From: Bacteroidota bacterium
Lineage (GTDB): Bacteria > Bacteroidota > UBA10030 > UBA6906
Direction: 5' to 3'
DNA: 14,990 nucleotides
NCBI GenBank assembly: GCA_016844425.1
Contig: JAERML010000007.1
Span: 1-14,990 of the forward strand
The notes under the pieces: model-generated
Database searches by the model: none
The model's input: the letters and a program-made list of their open reading frames with translations, nothing else
Told to the model about the DNA's origin: nothing
Position numbers and translations under genes: made by a program
In this document: in pieces, positions 7,279 through 14,990 of the stretch
How positions within the stretch are numbered: position 1 is the stretch's first letter
Layout of the letters: every line of letters begins with the position of its first letter

Positions 7279-8232
7279 GTGAAGCGCTTCAAGGGAAGAA
7301 TGGGACGACGCCTACTCAAAATAACACTCTGGGTGCTGGCAGGGTTGACGGCATGTGCAGCTCTCGCAGTCCTGTACCTGCACCAGAAGGACTACTCCGA
7401 TGACTTCCGCAAACGAAAAGGGGCGCTTGCGGAAAGCACTCTGGAAGGGGCTGGCTCCGGACAAGGAGTGAAGAAATACTGGCTCACGCTCCGCAACAAC
7501 GAAGGGTTCACCGTTCATTGTGGCATGCTCGTGCCGGCACGAAAAGGAAAGCGGTATCCTGCCATCATACTTATGGGAGGGAAGGCAACGGGAAAGTATG
7601 CGGTGGACTACGCTCTTGATGTTGACGATTGCATCATTGTTGCCCCTGATTATCCGTACGAGCCGAAAGCGTCGTACACGGTTGGAGAATTCCTTGCCGA
7701 CGTACCAGCGATGCGGCAGGCGCTTCTCGACATGGTTCCGTCCGTGATGCTGGTAACTGACTACCTGTGGCGACGCGACGATGTTGATACAACGAAGGTC
7801 GTGTTGCTGGGCTACAGCTTCGGTGCCCCGCTGGTTCCCCCCATTATTGCCGGCGATAGGCGGGCTGCCGCCGCCGCCATGGTGTACGGCGGCGGAGATC
7901 TGGCATCTCTGATCAGGCACAACGTCCGCCGTTACGAAAGCAATACTATTGCCGAACTGGTCGCGCAACTTGGCAGTCTGCTGCTCCGTCCGCTGGAGCC
8001 ATTGCGGTATGCCGACCTCATTTCACCGACTCCTCTGATCATGATCAATGGAACACACGACGAGCAGATACCACGTGCCAATGCTGAGCTGTTCTACAAC
8101 GCTGCACGGGAACCGAAGAGGATTACCTGGCTGGAGTCAAAACACGTGAACCCGGGAAATGTGGAGCTCACAAAGCAGATCAATAGAACGCTCAAGAAGG
8201 AATTGACTCAATTGAGTATTCTTACCCCCTAG
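7279..8232 (+). CDS. Membrane-anchored alpha/beta hydrolase (serine hydrolase fold)
   Basis: From the GTG at 7279 (AGGGAG 9 nt upstream) the product is 317 residues with a classic signal anchor: KRFKGRMGRR followed by a hydrophobic helix (about 12-34). It is thus probably tethered to, or secreted across, the inner membrane. The soluble part has the alpha/beta hydrolase signatures: the strand VAPDYPY (121-127), the nucleophile elbow GYSFG (Ser180), the acid candidate Asp261 in NGTHDEQIP, and the base His289 in ESKHVNPG. The substrate is unknown; esterase or peptidase activity on a small molecule would fit, but nothing points to one. Other in-frame starts are GTG 7213 (best Shine-Dalgarno, but inside the repeat element), ATG 7270 (purine run abuts it) and ATG 7300. 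I favour 7279 because the residues encoded upstream are repeat sequence. It may be co-transcribed with the transporter gene 190 bp upstream. Confidence 0.87.
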   Translation: MKRFKGRMGRRLLKITLWVLAGLTACAALAVLYLHQKDYSDDFRKRKGALAESTLEGAGSGQGVKKYWLTLRNNEGFTVHCGMLVPARKGKRYPAIILMGGKATGKYAVDYALDVDDCIIVAPDYPYEPKASYTVGEFLADVPAMRQALLDMVPSVMLVTDYLWRRDDVDTTKVVLLGYSFGAPLVPPIIAGDRRAAAAAMVYGGGDLASLIRHNVRRYESNTIAELVAQLGSLLLRPLEPLRYADLISPTPLIMINGTHDEQIPRANAELFYNAAREPKRITWLESKHVNPGNVELTKQINRTLKKELTQLSILTP

Positions 8233-8305
8233 GTCGACATTCACTTCGACCGGAATGAACGGCGGGTGGGCGATAATACTCACGCTTCAAACGCTTTCTC
8301 TTCGC

Positions 8306-10453
8306 TCAACCCTTTCTTTTTTTGCTCTGGTGGAGATAGTACTTCGTCGTATACTCCGCCACCATGCGGTCGGTGTTGTAGACAGGGATGAGTGTGGCCA
8401 TGGCATGACGGACTCGCTTAAGCCATTGGTGTGGGATGCCGTCCTTGCCACGGGCATAGAAGAGAGGGGTAATCTCGTTCTCCATCACGTTTCGCAGTGA
8501 GGCCGCGTCGCGGTCATCCTGCTCGCTTTCGTTTTGTGCCTGTGCATCCTCCCCGATCTTCCAGCCATTCTGTCCGTCGTATGCCTCGCGCCACCATCCA
8601 TCCATCGTGCTGCAATGAAGTCCACCGTTGATGGCGACCTTCATGCCGCTGGTGCCGCTGGCCTCCATCGGTCGTCGGGGAGTGTTGAGCCAGACGTCAC
8701 AGCCGGCTACGAGATGCCGCGCAACGTTGATGTCATAATTCTCCACAAAGGCGACTTTCCCGAAGAGGTCGACACGCCGTGTGATGTTGATGATCTCCCG
8801 GATGAAGTGTTTGCCCGCATCGTCGCGCGGGTGTGCCTTGCCGGCGAAAATGATCTGCACAGGACGTTCCTTGTTCGTCAATACACGGATTGCCCACTCG
8901 AGGTCGCGGAAGAAGAGCGGTGCACGCTTGTACGTTGCAAAGCGACGGGCGAAGCCAATGGTCAACGCATCGGGTGAGAAGATGTTGTCATACAGCCCGA
9001 GGCCACCCCCGCTATTCATCAAGTCCTGCTCACGTAATCGCTTCCTGATGAATTCCACCAATTCGCGTCGGAGCGCGACGCGTAGCGACCAGAGGTCCTG
9101 GTCTGATATCTTCTTCGACTCCACCTGGCGCCAGAACTTCTCGTCGCGCAAACGATCCACCCACTTCGGACCCAATCTAGACGTCCAGAACTGCGACGCG
9201 GCTGGAGCAGTCCATCCTGTCGTATGCACACCATTCGTAACGTGACCGATGGGGATTTTGTCGACGGGCGTTCCGGGATAGAGTTCCTTCCACATATCCT
9301 GGCTGACCTTCCCATGCAGCTCACTGACGCCATTAGCGTTGCGGCACATCTTCAGCGCAAGCACGGTCATGCAGAAGGTTTCTGACTGATCGTCCGGACG
9401 CACCCGGCCATACCGCATGATCTGTTCGATGCTGAGATGAAGGGAGGAAGCTAAGGAAGGGAATGTTGCATCCATCAGTCCGCGTTCGAACCGGTCGTGG
9501 CCTGCGGGGACAGGAGTATGTGTGGTGAATACACACCGTTGCTTCGCAAAGGCCTCCGCCTGGGGGAGCGTTTTGCCTGCGAGCAATTGCTCGCGCAGAA
9601 GCTCCAGTGTGAGAAACGCCGAATGCCCCTCATTCATGTGAAACACCGACGGGGCGATCCCCATGGCCCGTAGCATCCGGACACCACCGATGCCGAGAAG
9701 CACCTCCTGGGCGACACGCGTCGTTTGGTCGCCACCGTAGACGTGCGCGGTCAATTCGCAGAACTTCTCCTCATTCTGTGGCAGATTTGTGTCCAGCAGG
9801 AGGATGGAAATTCGTCCAACGATCACACGCCAGGCCTGGAACCTTACCGTACTATGCCCGATGTCAACGGAGCAGACTATCGTATTTCCCCGCTCATCCT
9901 TCATAAGTGACATGGGGAGCTTCAGGGGATCATATGCCGGATAGCGTTCCTGCTGCCATCCGTCGGCCGAGATGTGCTGTTGAAAGTATCCCTGGCGGTA
10001 GAACAGACTGATCCCGATGAACGGAAGCCCGAGGTCACTGGCGGATTTCGCATGGTCCCCGGCCAGGAGGCCAAGACCGCCGGAGTAGACACGGAGGCTT
10101 TCGTGCAAACCGAACTCGGCACTAAAGTACACGATGGGGGCATTCTTCAGACTGGCTGCATGCTTCCTGGCCCACGTGTCTTTCCTTTTCATATATGAGC
10201 GGAAGCTCGTGCATACGCTGCTAACACGGTTGAAGAATTCATGGTTCTGCAGGCGTCCGCGCAATTCCTGCCCGCTGATCCAGTTCATCACTTCGACAGG
10301 ATTGTGGTTGCTGTGTTCCCAGAAGAAGGGGGAAAGCTCGTGAAAGATCTGCTGGGCAGCCGGATTCCACGACCACCAGAGATTGTATGCGAGTGCATGG
10401 AGCTCGCGAATCAGCGCGTCAATCTTCTTCTCGGAGTTCCGTCGTATTGTCAC
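8306..10453 (-). CDS. glgP: Alpha-glucan (glycogen/maltodextrin) phosphorylase
   Basis: The product is a 715-residue cytoplasmic glycosyltransferase family 35 enzyme that releases glucose 1-phosphate from alpha-1,4-glucans using pyridoxal phosphate. It is the form with an N-terminal DUF3417-like start (LAYNLWWSWNPAAQ, 21-34), as in mycobacterial-type GlgP, rather than the E. coli MalP type. Conserved blocks in order: IVYFSAEFGLHESL (107-120), YSGGLGLLAGDHAKSASDLG (123-142), FHMNEGHSAF (271-280), THTPVPAGHDRF (311-322), GHVTNGVH (403-410), FARRFATYKRA (501-511) and EASGTSGMKVAINGG (597-611), where Lys605 is the expected PLP-linked lysine. The GTG at 10453 is chosen with AGGAG 11 nt upstream. 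A longer frame beginning at ATG 10534 is rejected because that ATG lies in the loop of the typA terminator. It may have its own promoter between 10454 and 10518, though none is obvious. Confidence 0.95.
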   Translation of the reverse strand: MTIRRNSEKKIDALIRELHALAYNLWWSWNPAAQQIFHELSPFFWEHSNHNPVEVMNWISGQELRGRLQNHEFFNRVSSVCTSFRSYMKRKDTWARKHAASLKNAPIVYFSAEFGLHESLRVYSGGLGLLAGDHAKSASDLGLPFIGISLFYRQGYFQQHISADGWQQERYPAYDPLKLPMSLMKDERGNTIVCSVDIGHSTVRFQAWRVIVGRISILLLDTNLPQNEEKFCELTAHVYGGDQTTRVAQEVLLGIGGVRMLRAMGIAPSVFHMNEGHSAFLTLELLREQLLAGKTLPQAEAFAKQRCVFTTHTPVPAGHDRFERGLMDATFPSLASSLHLSIEQIMRYGRVRPDDQSETFCMTVLALKMCRNANGVSELHGKVSQDMWKELYPGTPVDKIPIGHVTNGVHTTGWTAPAASQFWTSRLGPKWVDRLRDEKFWRQVESKKISDQDLWSLRVALRRELVEFIRKRLREQDLMNSGGGLGLYDNIFSPDALTIGFARRFATYKRAPLFFRDLEWAIRVLTNKERPVQIIFAGKAHPRDDAGKHFIREIINITRRVDLFGKVAFVENYDINVARHLVAGCDVWLNTPRRPMEASGTSGMKVAINGGLHCSTMDGWWREAYDGQNGWKIGEDAQAQNESEQDDRDAASLRNVMENEITPLFYARGKDGIPHQWLKRVRHAMATLIPVYNTDRMVAEYTTKYYLHQSKKRKG

Positions 10454-10515
10454 GTTCCGATCATCTCCTGAATGTGAGTGTTGGCCAGGGTTCCATCTAT
10501 CTTCCACAACAAAGG

Positions 10516-10544
10516 AAAACCCCGCCGGTGGCATCCTGCGGGGT
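10516..10544 (-). terminator. Intrinsic terminator downstream of typA
   Basis: On the minus strand, ACCCCGC (10544-10538) pairs perfectly with GCGGGGT (10525-10519), with an additional GG/CC pair inside a loop of ATGCCA. A run of four T (10519-10516) follows, then CC. It begins 44 nt after the typA stop and separates typA from glgP. The short T-run makes it moderate in strength. Confidence 0.7.
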
Positions 10545-10587
10545 CAGTGGTCTGTCGTGGGTTGGGTGGTCCATCGTGTGCGTCTGT

Positions 10588-12423
10588 CTAGTCCTCGACC
10601 AGCGCTTCGACTTTCTTCTTAGACATCCGGTTTCGTTTGTTGGCGTCGAGATACTTTTTCCGGAGTCGGATGCTCAGCGGTGTCACCTCCACATACTCAT
10701 CATCACCGATCCATTCGATCGCCTGTTCGAGGGTCATGATGTGGGGCGGCTCCAGCCGGACCGCTTCATCGGAGCCGGATGCGCGCATGTTCGTAAGCTG
10801 CTTGGTTTTGCAGACATTTACCGTCATGTCGTGCTCGCGTGAGTTCTCACCGACAATCATACCGCAATAGACTTTCGTGCCGGGCGCGATGAAGAACTTC
10901 GAACGCTCCTGGAGCTTCCACATCCCATATGCCACGGCATCACCGGGTTCCATGCATACCATGGCTCCCTTCGTGCGATGTGCCATTTCGCCTTTGTATG
11001 GTTCATAGCCATGGAAATTATGGTGAAGAATGCCGGTTCCTTTTGTCTGGGTCATGAACTCGGAACGGAAGCCGATGAGACCGCGGGCCGGGACGAAGAA
11101 CTCCAACCTCGAATTCCCTTGGTTGGTGAGCATGTTCTTCATCTCTCCCTTCCGGCGGCCGATGTTCTCTATCACCACTCCGACAAACTCCTCCGGCACA
11201 TCGATGATAACGTGTTCAATCGGCTCCGCCAGTACGTCGGCGATCCGCTTGTAAATCACCTCAGGGCGGGAGACCTGGAACTCAAATCCTTCGCGGCGCA
11301 TCGTCTCGATCAGAATCGCGAGATGGAGCTCGCCCCGGCCGCTCACCTTAAAGACATCCGGTGAATCGGTGAGTTCGATCCGGAGGCTCACATTCGAGCG
11401 GAGTTCCTTGGCGAGGCGTTCGCCGAGATGACGCGTGGTGACGTACTTCCCCTCCAATCCGGCCAAGGGGGAGTTGTTGACAATGAAGTTCATCGAGAGG
11501 GTTGGCTCTTCGATGGCAACGAAGTGAAGCGGTGTGGGATCGGCAGCATCGGCGATGGTCTCACCGATATCCACATCCTCCATTCCCGCGATGGCGATAA
11601 TGTCGCCAGCCGCAGCCTGCTCTGTCTCGATGCGTTTCAATCCGTCAAATGTGTAGATCTTGGTGACCCGTGCATCTTCCACAGTCCGGTCGCGGTGGAT
11701 GATCTTCATCGGTCCACCGAGTTTGATGGTGCCGCGATGAATTCTTCCGATCCCGAGCCGCCCGAGATAGTCGTTATAGTCAATGGTTGTGACCAACATC
11801 TGGAACGGAGACACTGTATCACCCGGTGGGGGTGGGACGGTCTTCACAATAGCCTCAAACAACGGTTCGAGGTTGGCGCTCTCTTGGTCGAGCTCCCTTT
11901 TTGCGATTCCCTGCTTGGCAATACAGTAAATGGTTGGGAAATCCAGTTGCTCGTCGTTGGCGCCGAGCGAGAGGAAGAGTTCGAACACGAGGTCAAGTAC
12001 CTCATGCGGACGAGCGTCCTTGCGGTCGATTTTGTTGATAACGACGATGGGCTTCAGATTCAGATCGAGGGACTTCTTGAGGACGAATTTGGTCCCGGGC
12101 AACGGACCTTCCGCAGCATCCACAAGGAGAAGCACGCCATCGACCATCGTGAGCGTTCGTTCAACCTCGCCACCGAAGTCGGCATGTCCCGGCGTGTCCA
12201 CGATGTTAATCTTAATGTCCTTGTAATGGACTGCGGTGTTCTTGGCAAGAATAGTGATGCCACGTTCTTTCTCGAGGTCGTTGGAGTCCATGACCCGTGT
12301 AACGAGCTGCTGATTGGATCGGAAAGTCCCCGTCTGCCGCAACATATGGTCCACCAGCGTTGTCTTGCCATGATCCACGTGTGCGATGATGGCGATGTTG
12401 CGTATGTCGTCCCTGCGCTGCAT
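10588..12423 (-). CDS. typA: Translational GTPase TypA/BipA
   Basis: This 611-residue protein is full length for BipA/TypA, a ribosome-binding GTPase of the EF-G/LepA class. It aids ribosome assembly and growth under cold or other stress. The GTPase domain shows G1 AHVDHGKT (14-21), G2 RGITI (54-58), G3 DTPGH (76-80), G4 NKID (130-133) and a G5-position IAKQG (168-172). Further conserved blocks are SGRGELHL (361-368), RPEVIYK (386-392) and the BipA-specific C-terminal part with [15 protein letters not shown] (442-456), [20 protein letters not shown] (541-560) and [12 protein letters not shown] (579-590), nearly identical to E. coli BipA. The ATG at 12423 has AGGGAG only 4 nt upstream and gives the typical start [19 protein letters not shown]. 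It has its own predicted promoter and a terminator, so it is probably a single-gene unit. A plus-strand open frame across its 5' half is a shadow. Confidence 0.98.
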   Translation of the reverse strand: MQRRDDIRNIAIIAHVDHGKTTLVDHMLRQTGTFRSNQQLVTRVMDSNDLEKERGITILAKNTAVHYKDIKINIVDTPGHADFGGEVERTLTMVDGVLLLVDAAEGPLPGTKFVLKKSLDLNLKPIVVINKIDRKDARPHEVLDLVFELFLSLGANDEQLDFPTIYCIAKQGIAKRELDQESANLEPLFEAIVKTVPPPPGDTVSPFQMLVTTIDYNDYLGRLGIGRIHRGTIKLGGPMKIIHRDRTVEDARVTKIYTFDGLKRIETEQAAAGDIIAIAGMEDVDIGETIADAADPTPLHFVAIEEPTLSMNFIVNNSPLAGLEGKYVTTRHLGERLAKELRSNVSLRIELTDSPDVFKVSGRGELHLAILIETMRREGFEFQVSRPEVIYKRIADVLAEPIEHVIIDVPEEFVGVVIENIGRRKGEMKNMLTNQGNSRLEFFVPARGLIGFRSEFMTQTKGTGILHHNFHGYEPYKGEMAHRTKGAMVCMEPGDAVAYGMWKLQERSKFFIAPGTKVYCGMIVGENSREHDMTVNVCKTKQLTNMRASGSDEAVRLEPPHIMTLEQAIEWIGDDEYVEVTPLSIRLRKKYLDANKRNRMSKKKVEALVED

Positions 12424-12649
12424 AACACTCCCTAGTTCTGAACACTCAACTGCATGAGCCGAGGCGTTGGTTCTCGATCAAGCGCTTCATTTGCGTTGCT
12501 TCGTGCCGTGGTGAGTCCCTTCCCTGTTTTGTATGAGATAAAAATGCCTCAAGCAGATGCCCAATGCTGGAGGCTGCGGAAGAACCGGAGGTAATATAGG
12601 CAATTCGTGTCTCAATTCCAACGCGTTGAATACGTCAAAACTAAGGTCG
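12424..12649. other. Intergenic region between the DUF5686 gene and typA
   Basis: These 226 bases hold the predicted typA promoter (12593-12621) and its long leader. I see no credible small gene, tRNA or terminator for the upstream DUF5686 gene here. Confidence 0.6.
12593..12621 (-). promoter_or_regulatory. Predicted promoter of typA
   Basis: Minus-strand TTGGAA (12621-12616, four of six) and TATATT (12598-12593, five of six) are 17 bp apart. The transcript would start near 12586, giving a long leader of about 160 nt before the ATG at 12423. A perfect 10-bp palindrome CAACGCGTTG (12619-12628) overlaps the -35. I saw no clear structured RNA element in the leader. Confidence 0.45.
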
Positions 12650-14990
12650 TCAGAAGAGGCCTGCGGCTGACAAGCTTACTCTAAAGTGTCGTGGGGTGCT
12701 GGAGCGCCAAGTGAAATCGATACGGAGAATATCGAACAAGCGGCTGATGCCGAAACCTTCCTCGAAGTACCAACCGTCAGTCGTTGTCAGCGCGAGGGGG
12801 CCGGTATTCCATGTTCGCGCACCGCTTGCATGTAGAATGATCTCGATGCCATTCTCGTACAGGAACGGGATGTTGAGAGCGAGGAACGGGAGACTCCGGA
12901 AATTGTGCTCGGCGTTGAACGCAAGGTAGCCGGTTCCGGAAAATTCCTTCACACCCATGGCATGCATGACACCAAACGGAGCGTACCCACTTGAGGCCGA
13001 TTCAATGTCAAATCGTCGTTGGGGAGGGAGCCCGCCCGATGAGGTACCGGCAGCAAGGCGTAGGCGGAGGAATCCCGGGAAAAGGTGGCTTCGCCCTATT
13101 GTTGGAATCGTTGTCGTGCCCACCGCTTGGTACCGCGTGAAGTCGAAGGAGCTCCCTGCCACCGATGGGGTAGAGTGCTCGATGGAGAGCTCAAGCGAAT
13201 TTGGTATAACAAGGCCCAAAGGTGCGGGGGGATCGCCGATACGGAGGTCAAGGCGCAAGCTCCGCAGCTTCCCCTCGGTTATCTGGGGATTTGCGCGGTA
13301 GTCCCGCGAATGGGAGAGGAGACTGTAGTTTGTGTTCAGCGTGGTTGACTTCTGCCACTCACTCACAAATGAAAGAGCGGCGTTAAGTGCGCGATGCTGC
13401 GTGAAGGCGACAAATGCTCGCCATCCGTCAGAGCGATAATAATCGTAGTAGTCGTTCTTGTCGAAAAGAGCCGTTAACGAATTGAAAGTCTTCCCATAAT
13501 ACTCCCGTCCTTGCTGAGCAATGATGTTTCGATAGACTTCTCCACCGATCCCAAAACGATGGCCAGACAAAGGATAGAGAGTTGCGCCGAGCGAGTACGT
13601 TGTGACCGAACTCGCCGTTCCATACGCAATTCCTGCTTCAAGCTTTGCAAGATCTGTGAGTTTATCAAAGTCCGCATGGAGCCCCAGATGAACTCCCTCC
13701 ACGCGGTTGAACGAGAGGTCCAGGTATTCCAGAGCAGCAAAGGCTGCCCCATCTCCATTGCTGCCCAGTGTGATCGCTATCCCTCCTGGTCGGAACTGCA
13801 CATCGAGTGTCTGCGAGCTATCGATGGTCTGGTAGGCGGTTTGTTCCTCCGTGCTCAGCGGAAGGATCTCGTTTTCTGCCCAGAAGGTTGAATCGAAAAT
13901 GGTCGCGGAGCTATCCACAACCACCCGTGACTTCCGGAAGATGCTGTCCGGAATGGCAGTGTTGATGCTATAGTTTGATATAACGGATGTTTGTGAGAAT
14001 GCAATCCGCGGGAACGAAAACCCGATGATGCCAAGAGTGAACGTCCCATCAATGCGGATGTCGGCGGGAAGCCAAAAAGCCTCATCGAAGAGGCCGAACT
14101 GCTGGCGATAGCGCAGCTTCTTTTCCTTGATGAAGGGAATGTGAAACGCGTCATTTGGCTGTACATCGATGCCCATAAGCGCGTAACTGATGTTGGCTAC
14201 ACTCACGGTTCCATGAAACAGTGGTACAGTTCTCGTCCGCGGGATCATCTGAATATCATAGACTTCTTTTCCATAGCTGGACCGAGTCCGCAACAGCCTG
14301 TAGTCGTAGTAGTCGAGTGCATTCTGGGCAGTTGGTCCGACGAACGAGTAACCAAGGAATCGAATTTCATCATCGTTGAAATTCAGGAGCCTTCCCACCG
14401 AGGCAACATTGAATTCTGACGCGACATTTGCTGTTTGTCTTCGTTGAAGAATGACTTCCCGCAGCGTGTCTCCCTGTTGCCAGTATCCCTTGGTAAACGA
14501 CTCGGAGATGCTGGCAATTGAAGTGTCACGGAGGAGAGTTTGTCGCGTAAACGCGTCCATCTCGTATGTCTGAAGGCGTATCGCCCAGATTCGCTTCTGT
14601 GCAATTGCGCGTCGAATGATTTCAATGGCGGGGTCCTCTGATGTAACGAGGATCTCAGGTAGAATGATGTCCTCTGATGTAACGAGGATCTCAGGTAGAA
14701 TGATGGCAGAGGGTTCAAGGGAAAAATTGCACACAGTATCTGAGGCGAGACGTATTCTCAGGGTATCTGCGTGGTAGCCCAGGCTACTGACGATTACAGA
14801 ATATGTGTTTGCTTCGAGTCTGATCCGGTAAGAACCGTCGGCATTGGCAATCGTTCCACGGGAGGTGCCCGCTATTCGGATGTTCGCTGCAGCAACCGGT
14901 TCTTCGGATACCTTCTCTCGAATGACCCCTGTCAATAGAAAAATCTCGGCTGCCTGGACGGCCTCAGTGGCGAGCAGTGCAACCGCAATC
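12650..14990 (-). CDS. DUF5686-type outer-membrane protein with carboxypeptidase regulatory-like domain (5' end cut)
   Basis: The frame stays open to the right edge, so the true start lies outside; 779 residues are visible. The first visible residues (AVALLATEAVQA, then AEIFLL) read as the end of a signal peptide cleaved after VQA. Residues about 17-95 form a carboxypeptidase regulatory-like beta-sandwich (TGVIREKVSEEPVAAANIRI, DGSYRIRLEANTYSVIVSSLGY). Then comes PAIEIIRRAIAQKR, typical of the DUF5686 start in Bacteroidota-group proteins. The rest is rich in alternating hydrophobic and aromatic strands and ends in VSLSAAGLF; a terminal Phe is usual for outer-membrane barrels. The molecular role of this family is not established, and the outer-membrane barrel is inferred. 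A 12-residue segment IILPEILVTSED occurs twice in tandem at the domain junction (residues 96-119). An in-frame TTG at 14935 is not the start, since coding clearly continues upstream of it. Confidence 0.88.
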   Translation of the reverse strand, partial: IAVALLATEAVQAAEIFLLTGVIREKVSEEPVAAANIRIAGTSRGTIANADGSYRIRLEANTYSVIVSSLGYHADTLRIRLASDTVCNFSLEPSAIILPEILVTSEDIILPEILVTSEDPAIEIIRRAIAQKRIWAIRLQTYEMDAFTRQTLLRDTSIASISESFTKGYWQQGDTLREVILQRRQTANVASEFNVASVGRLLNFNDDEIRFLGYSFVGPTAQNALDYYDYRLLRTRSSYGKEVYDIQMIPRTRTVPLFHGTVSVANISYALMGIDVQPNDAFHIPFIKEKKLRYRQQFGLFDEAFWLPADIRIDGTFTLGIIGFSFPRIAFSQTSVISNYSINTAIPDSIFRKSRVVVDSSATIFDSTFWAENEILPLSTEEQTAYQTIDSSQTLDVQFRPGGIAITLGSNGDGAAFAALEYLDLSFNRVEGVHLGLHADFDKLTDLAKLEAGIAYGTASSVTTYSLGATLYPLSGHRFGIGGEVYRNIIAQQGREYYGKTFNSLTALFDKNDYYDYYRSDGWRAFVAFTQHRALNAALSFVSEWQKSTTLNTNYSLLSHSRDYRANPQITEGKLRSLRLDLRIGDPPAPLGLVIPNSLELSIEHSTPSVAGSSFDFTRYQAVGTTTIPTIGRSHLFPGFLRLRLAAGTSSGGLPPQRRFDIESASSGYAPFGVMHAMGVKEFSGTGYLAFNAEHNFRSLPFLALNIPFLYENGIEIILHASGARTWNTGPLALTTTDGWYFEEGFGISRLFDILRIDFTWRSSTPRHFRVSLSAAGLF
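14633..14704 (-). repeat. Perfect 36-bp in-frame tandem duplication within the DUF5686 gene
   Basis: Bases 14633-14668 and 14669-14704 are identical. Each encodes the 12 residues IILPEILVTSED at the linker between the regulatory-like domain and the DUF5686 region. The absence of any silent difference suggests a recent duplication, or an assembly artefact. Confidence 0.95.

Noticed and set aside
8232..8251. GGTCGA-N8-TCGACC as a terminator between convergent hydrolase and glgP genes
   Set aside because: The stem is only 6 bp, it overlaps the hydrolase stop codon, and no T-run follows on either strand.
11428..12435. A 335-codon plus-strand open frame opposite typA
   Set aside because: It lies wholly antisense to an unmistakable typA gene, its product resembles nothing, and long antisense frames are common opposite G+C-rich coding sequence.
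14881..14935. TTG at 14935 as the start of the DUF5686 protein
   Set aside because: The frame continues to the window edge and encodes the end of a signal peptide plus the first strand of the domain, so the start is outside the window.

Overview
This 15 kb stretch of bacterial chromosome reads as ordinary core and envelope gene content. It holds nine complete or edge-cut protein genes plus one partial gene, and no RNA genes, insertion sequences, phage genes or CRISPR. The best lineage clue is the right-hand gene, an outer-membrane protein with a carboxypeptidase-regulatory-like domain followed by a DUF5686-type region. That architecture is typical of the Bacteroidota/Chlorobiota/Ignavibacteriota group. 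The moderate-to-high G+C, clear AGGAGG-type ribosome binding sites and E. coli-like -35/-10 promoters fit the Chlorobi/Ignavibacteria side better than classical Bacteroidetes. This placement is an inference from a few genes.

Left region (1-2813, minus strand): a lipoprotein-like gene of unknown function (430-2655) is followed 61 bp downstream by the start of a membrane-anchored protein resembling family 5 (peptide-type) solute-binding proteins, cut by the left edge. A promoter with an inverted repeat over its -35 sits in front of the pair.

Centre left (2814-5790, minus strand): a three-gene proton-translocating NAD(P) transhydrogenase operon, in the order NAD-binding subunit (pntAA), small membrane subunit (pntAB), then membrane plus NADP-binding subunit (pntB). 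The genes are separated by 2 bp and then overlap by 4 bp, so they look translationally coupled. The small subunit carries an extra signal-peptide-like N-terminus.

Centre (5791-8232, plus strand): a divergent 386-bp region with promoters in both directions and a strong hairpin leads into a cation diffusion facilitator. A dense inverted-repeat element rich in CTTGGCG follows, then a membrane-anchored alpha/beta hydrolase whose start is blurred by the repeat.

Right (8306-14990, minus strand): alpha-glucan phosphorylase (glycogen breakdown), the translational GTPase TypA/BipA with its own promoter and a good intrinsic terminator, and the DUF5686 outer-membrane protein, which runs off the right edge and carries a perfect 36-bp in-frame tandem duplication.

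I found no clearly new biological system. The most useful observations are the tandem duplication, the uncharacterised lipoprotein and solute-binding-like pair, the signal-peptide form of the transhydrogenase small subunit, and the intergenic repeat that carries its own ribosome binding site.
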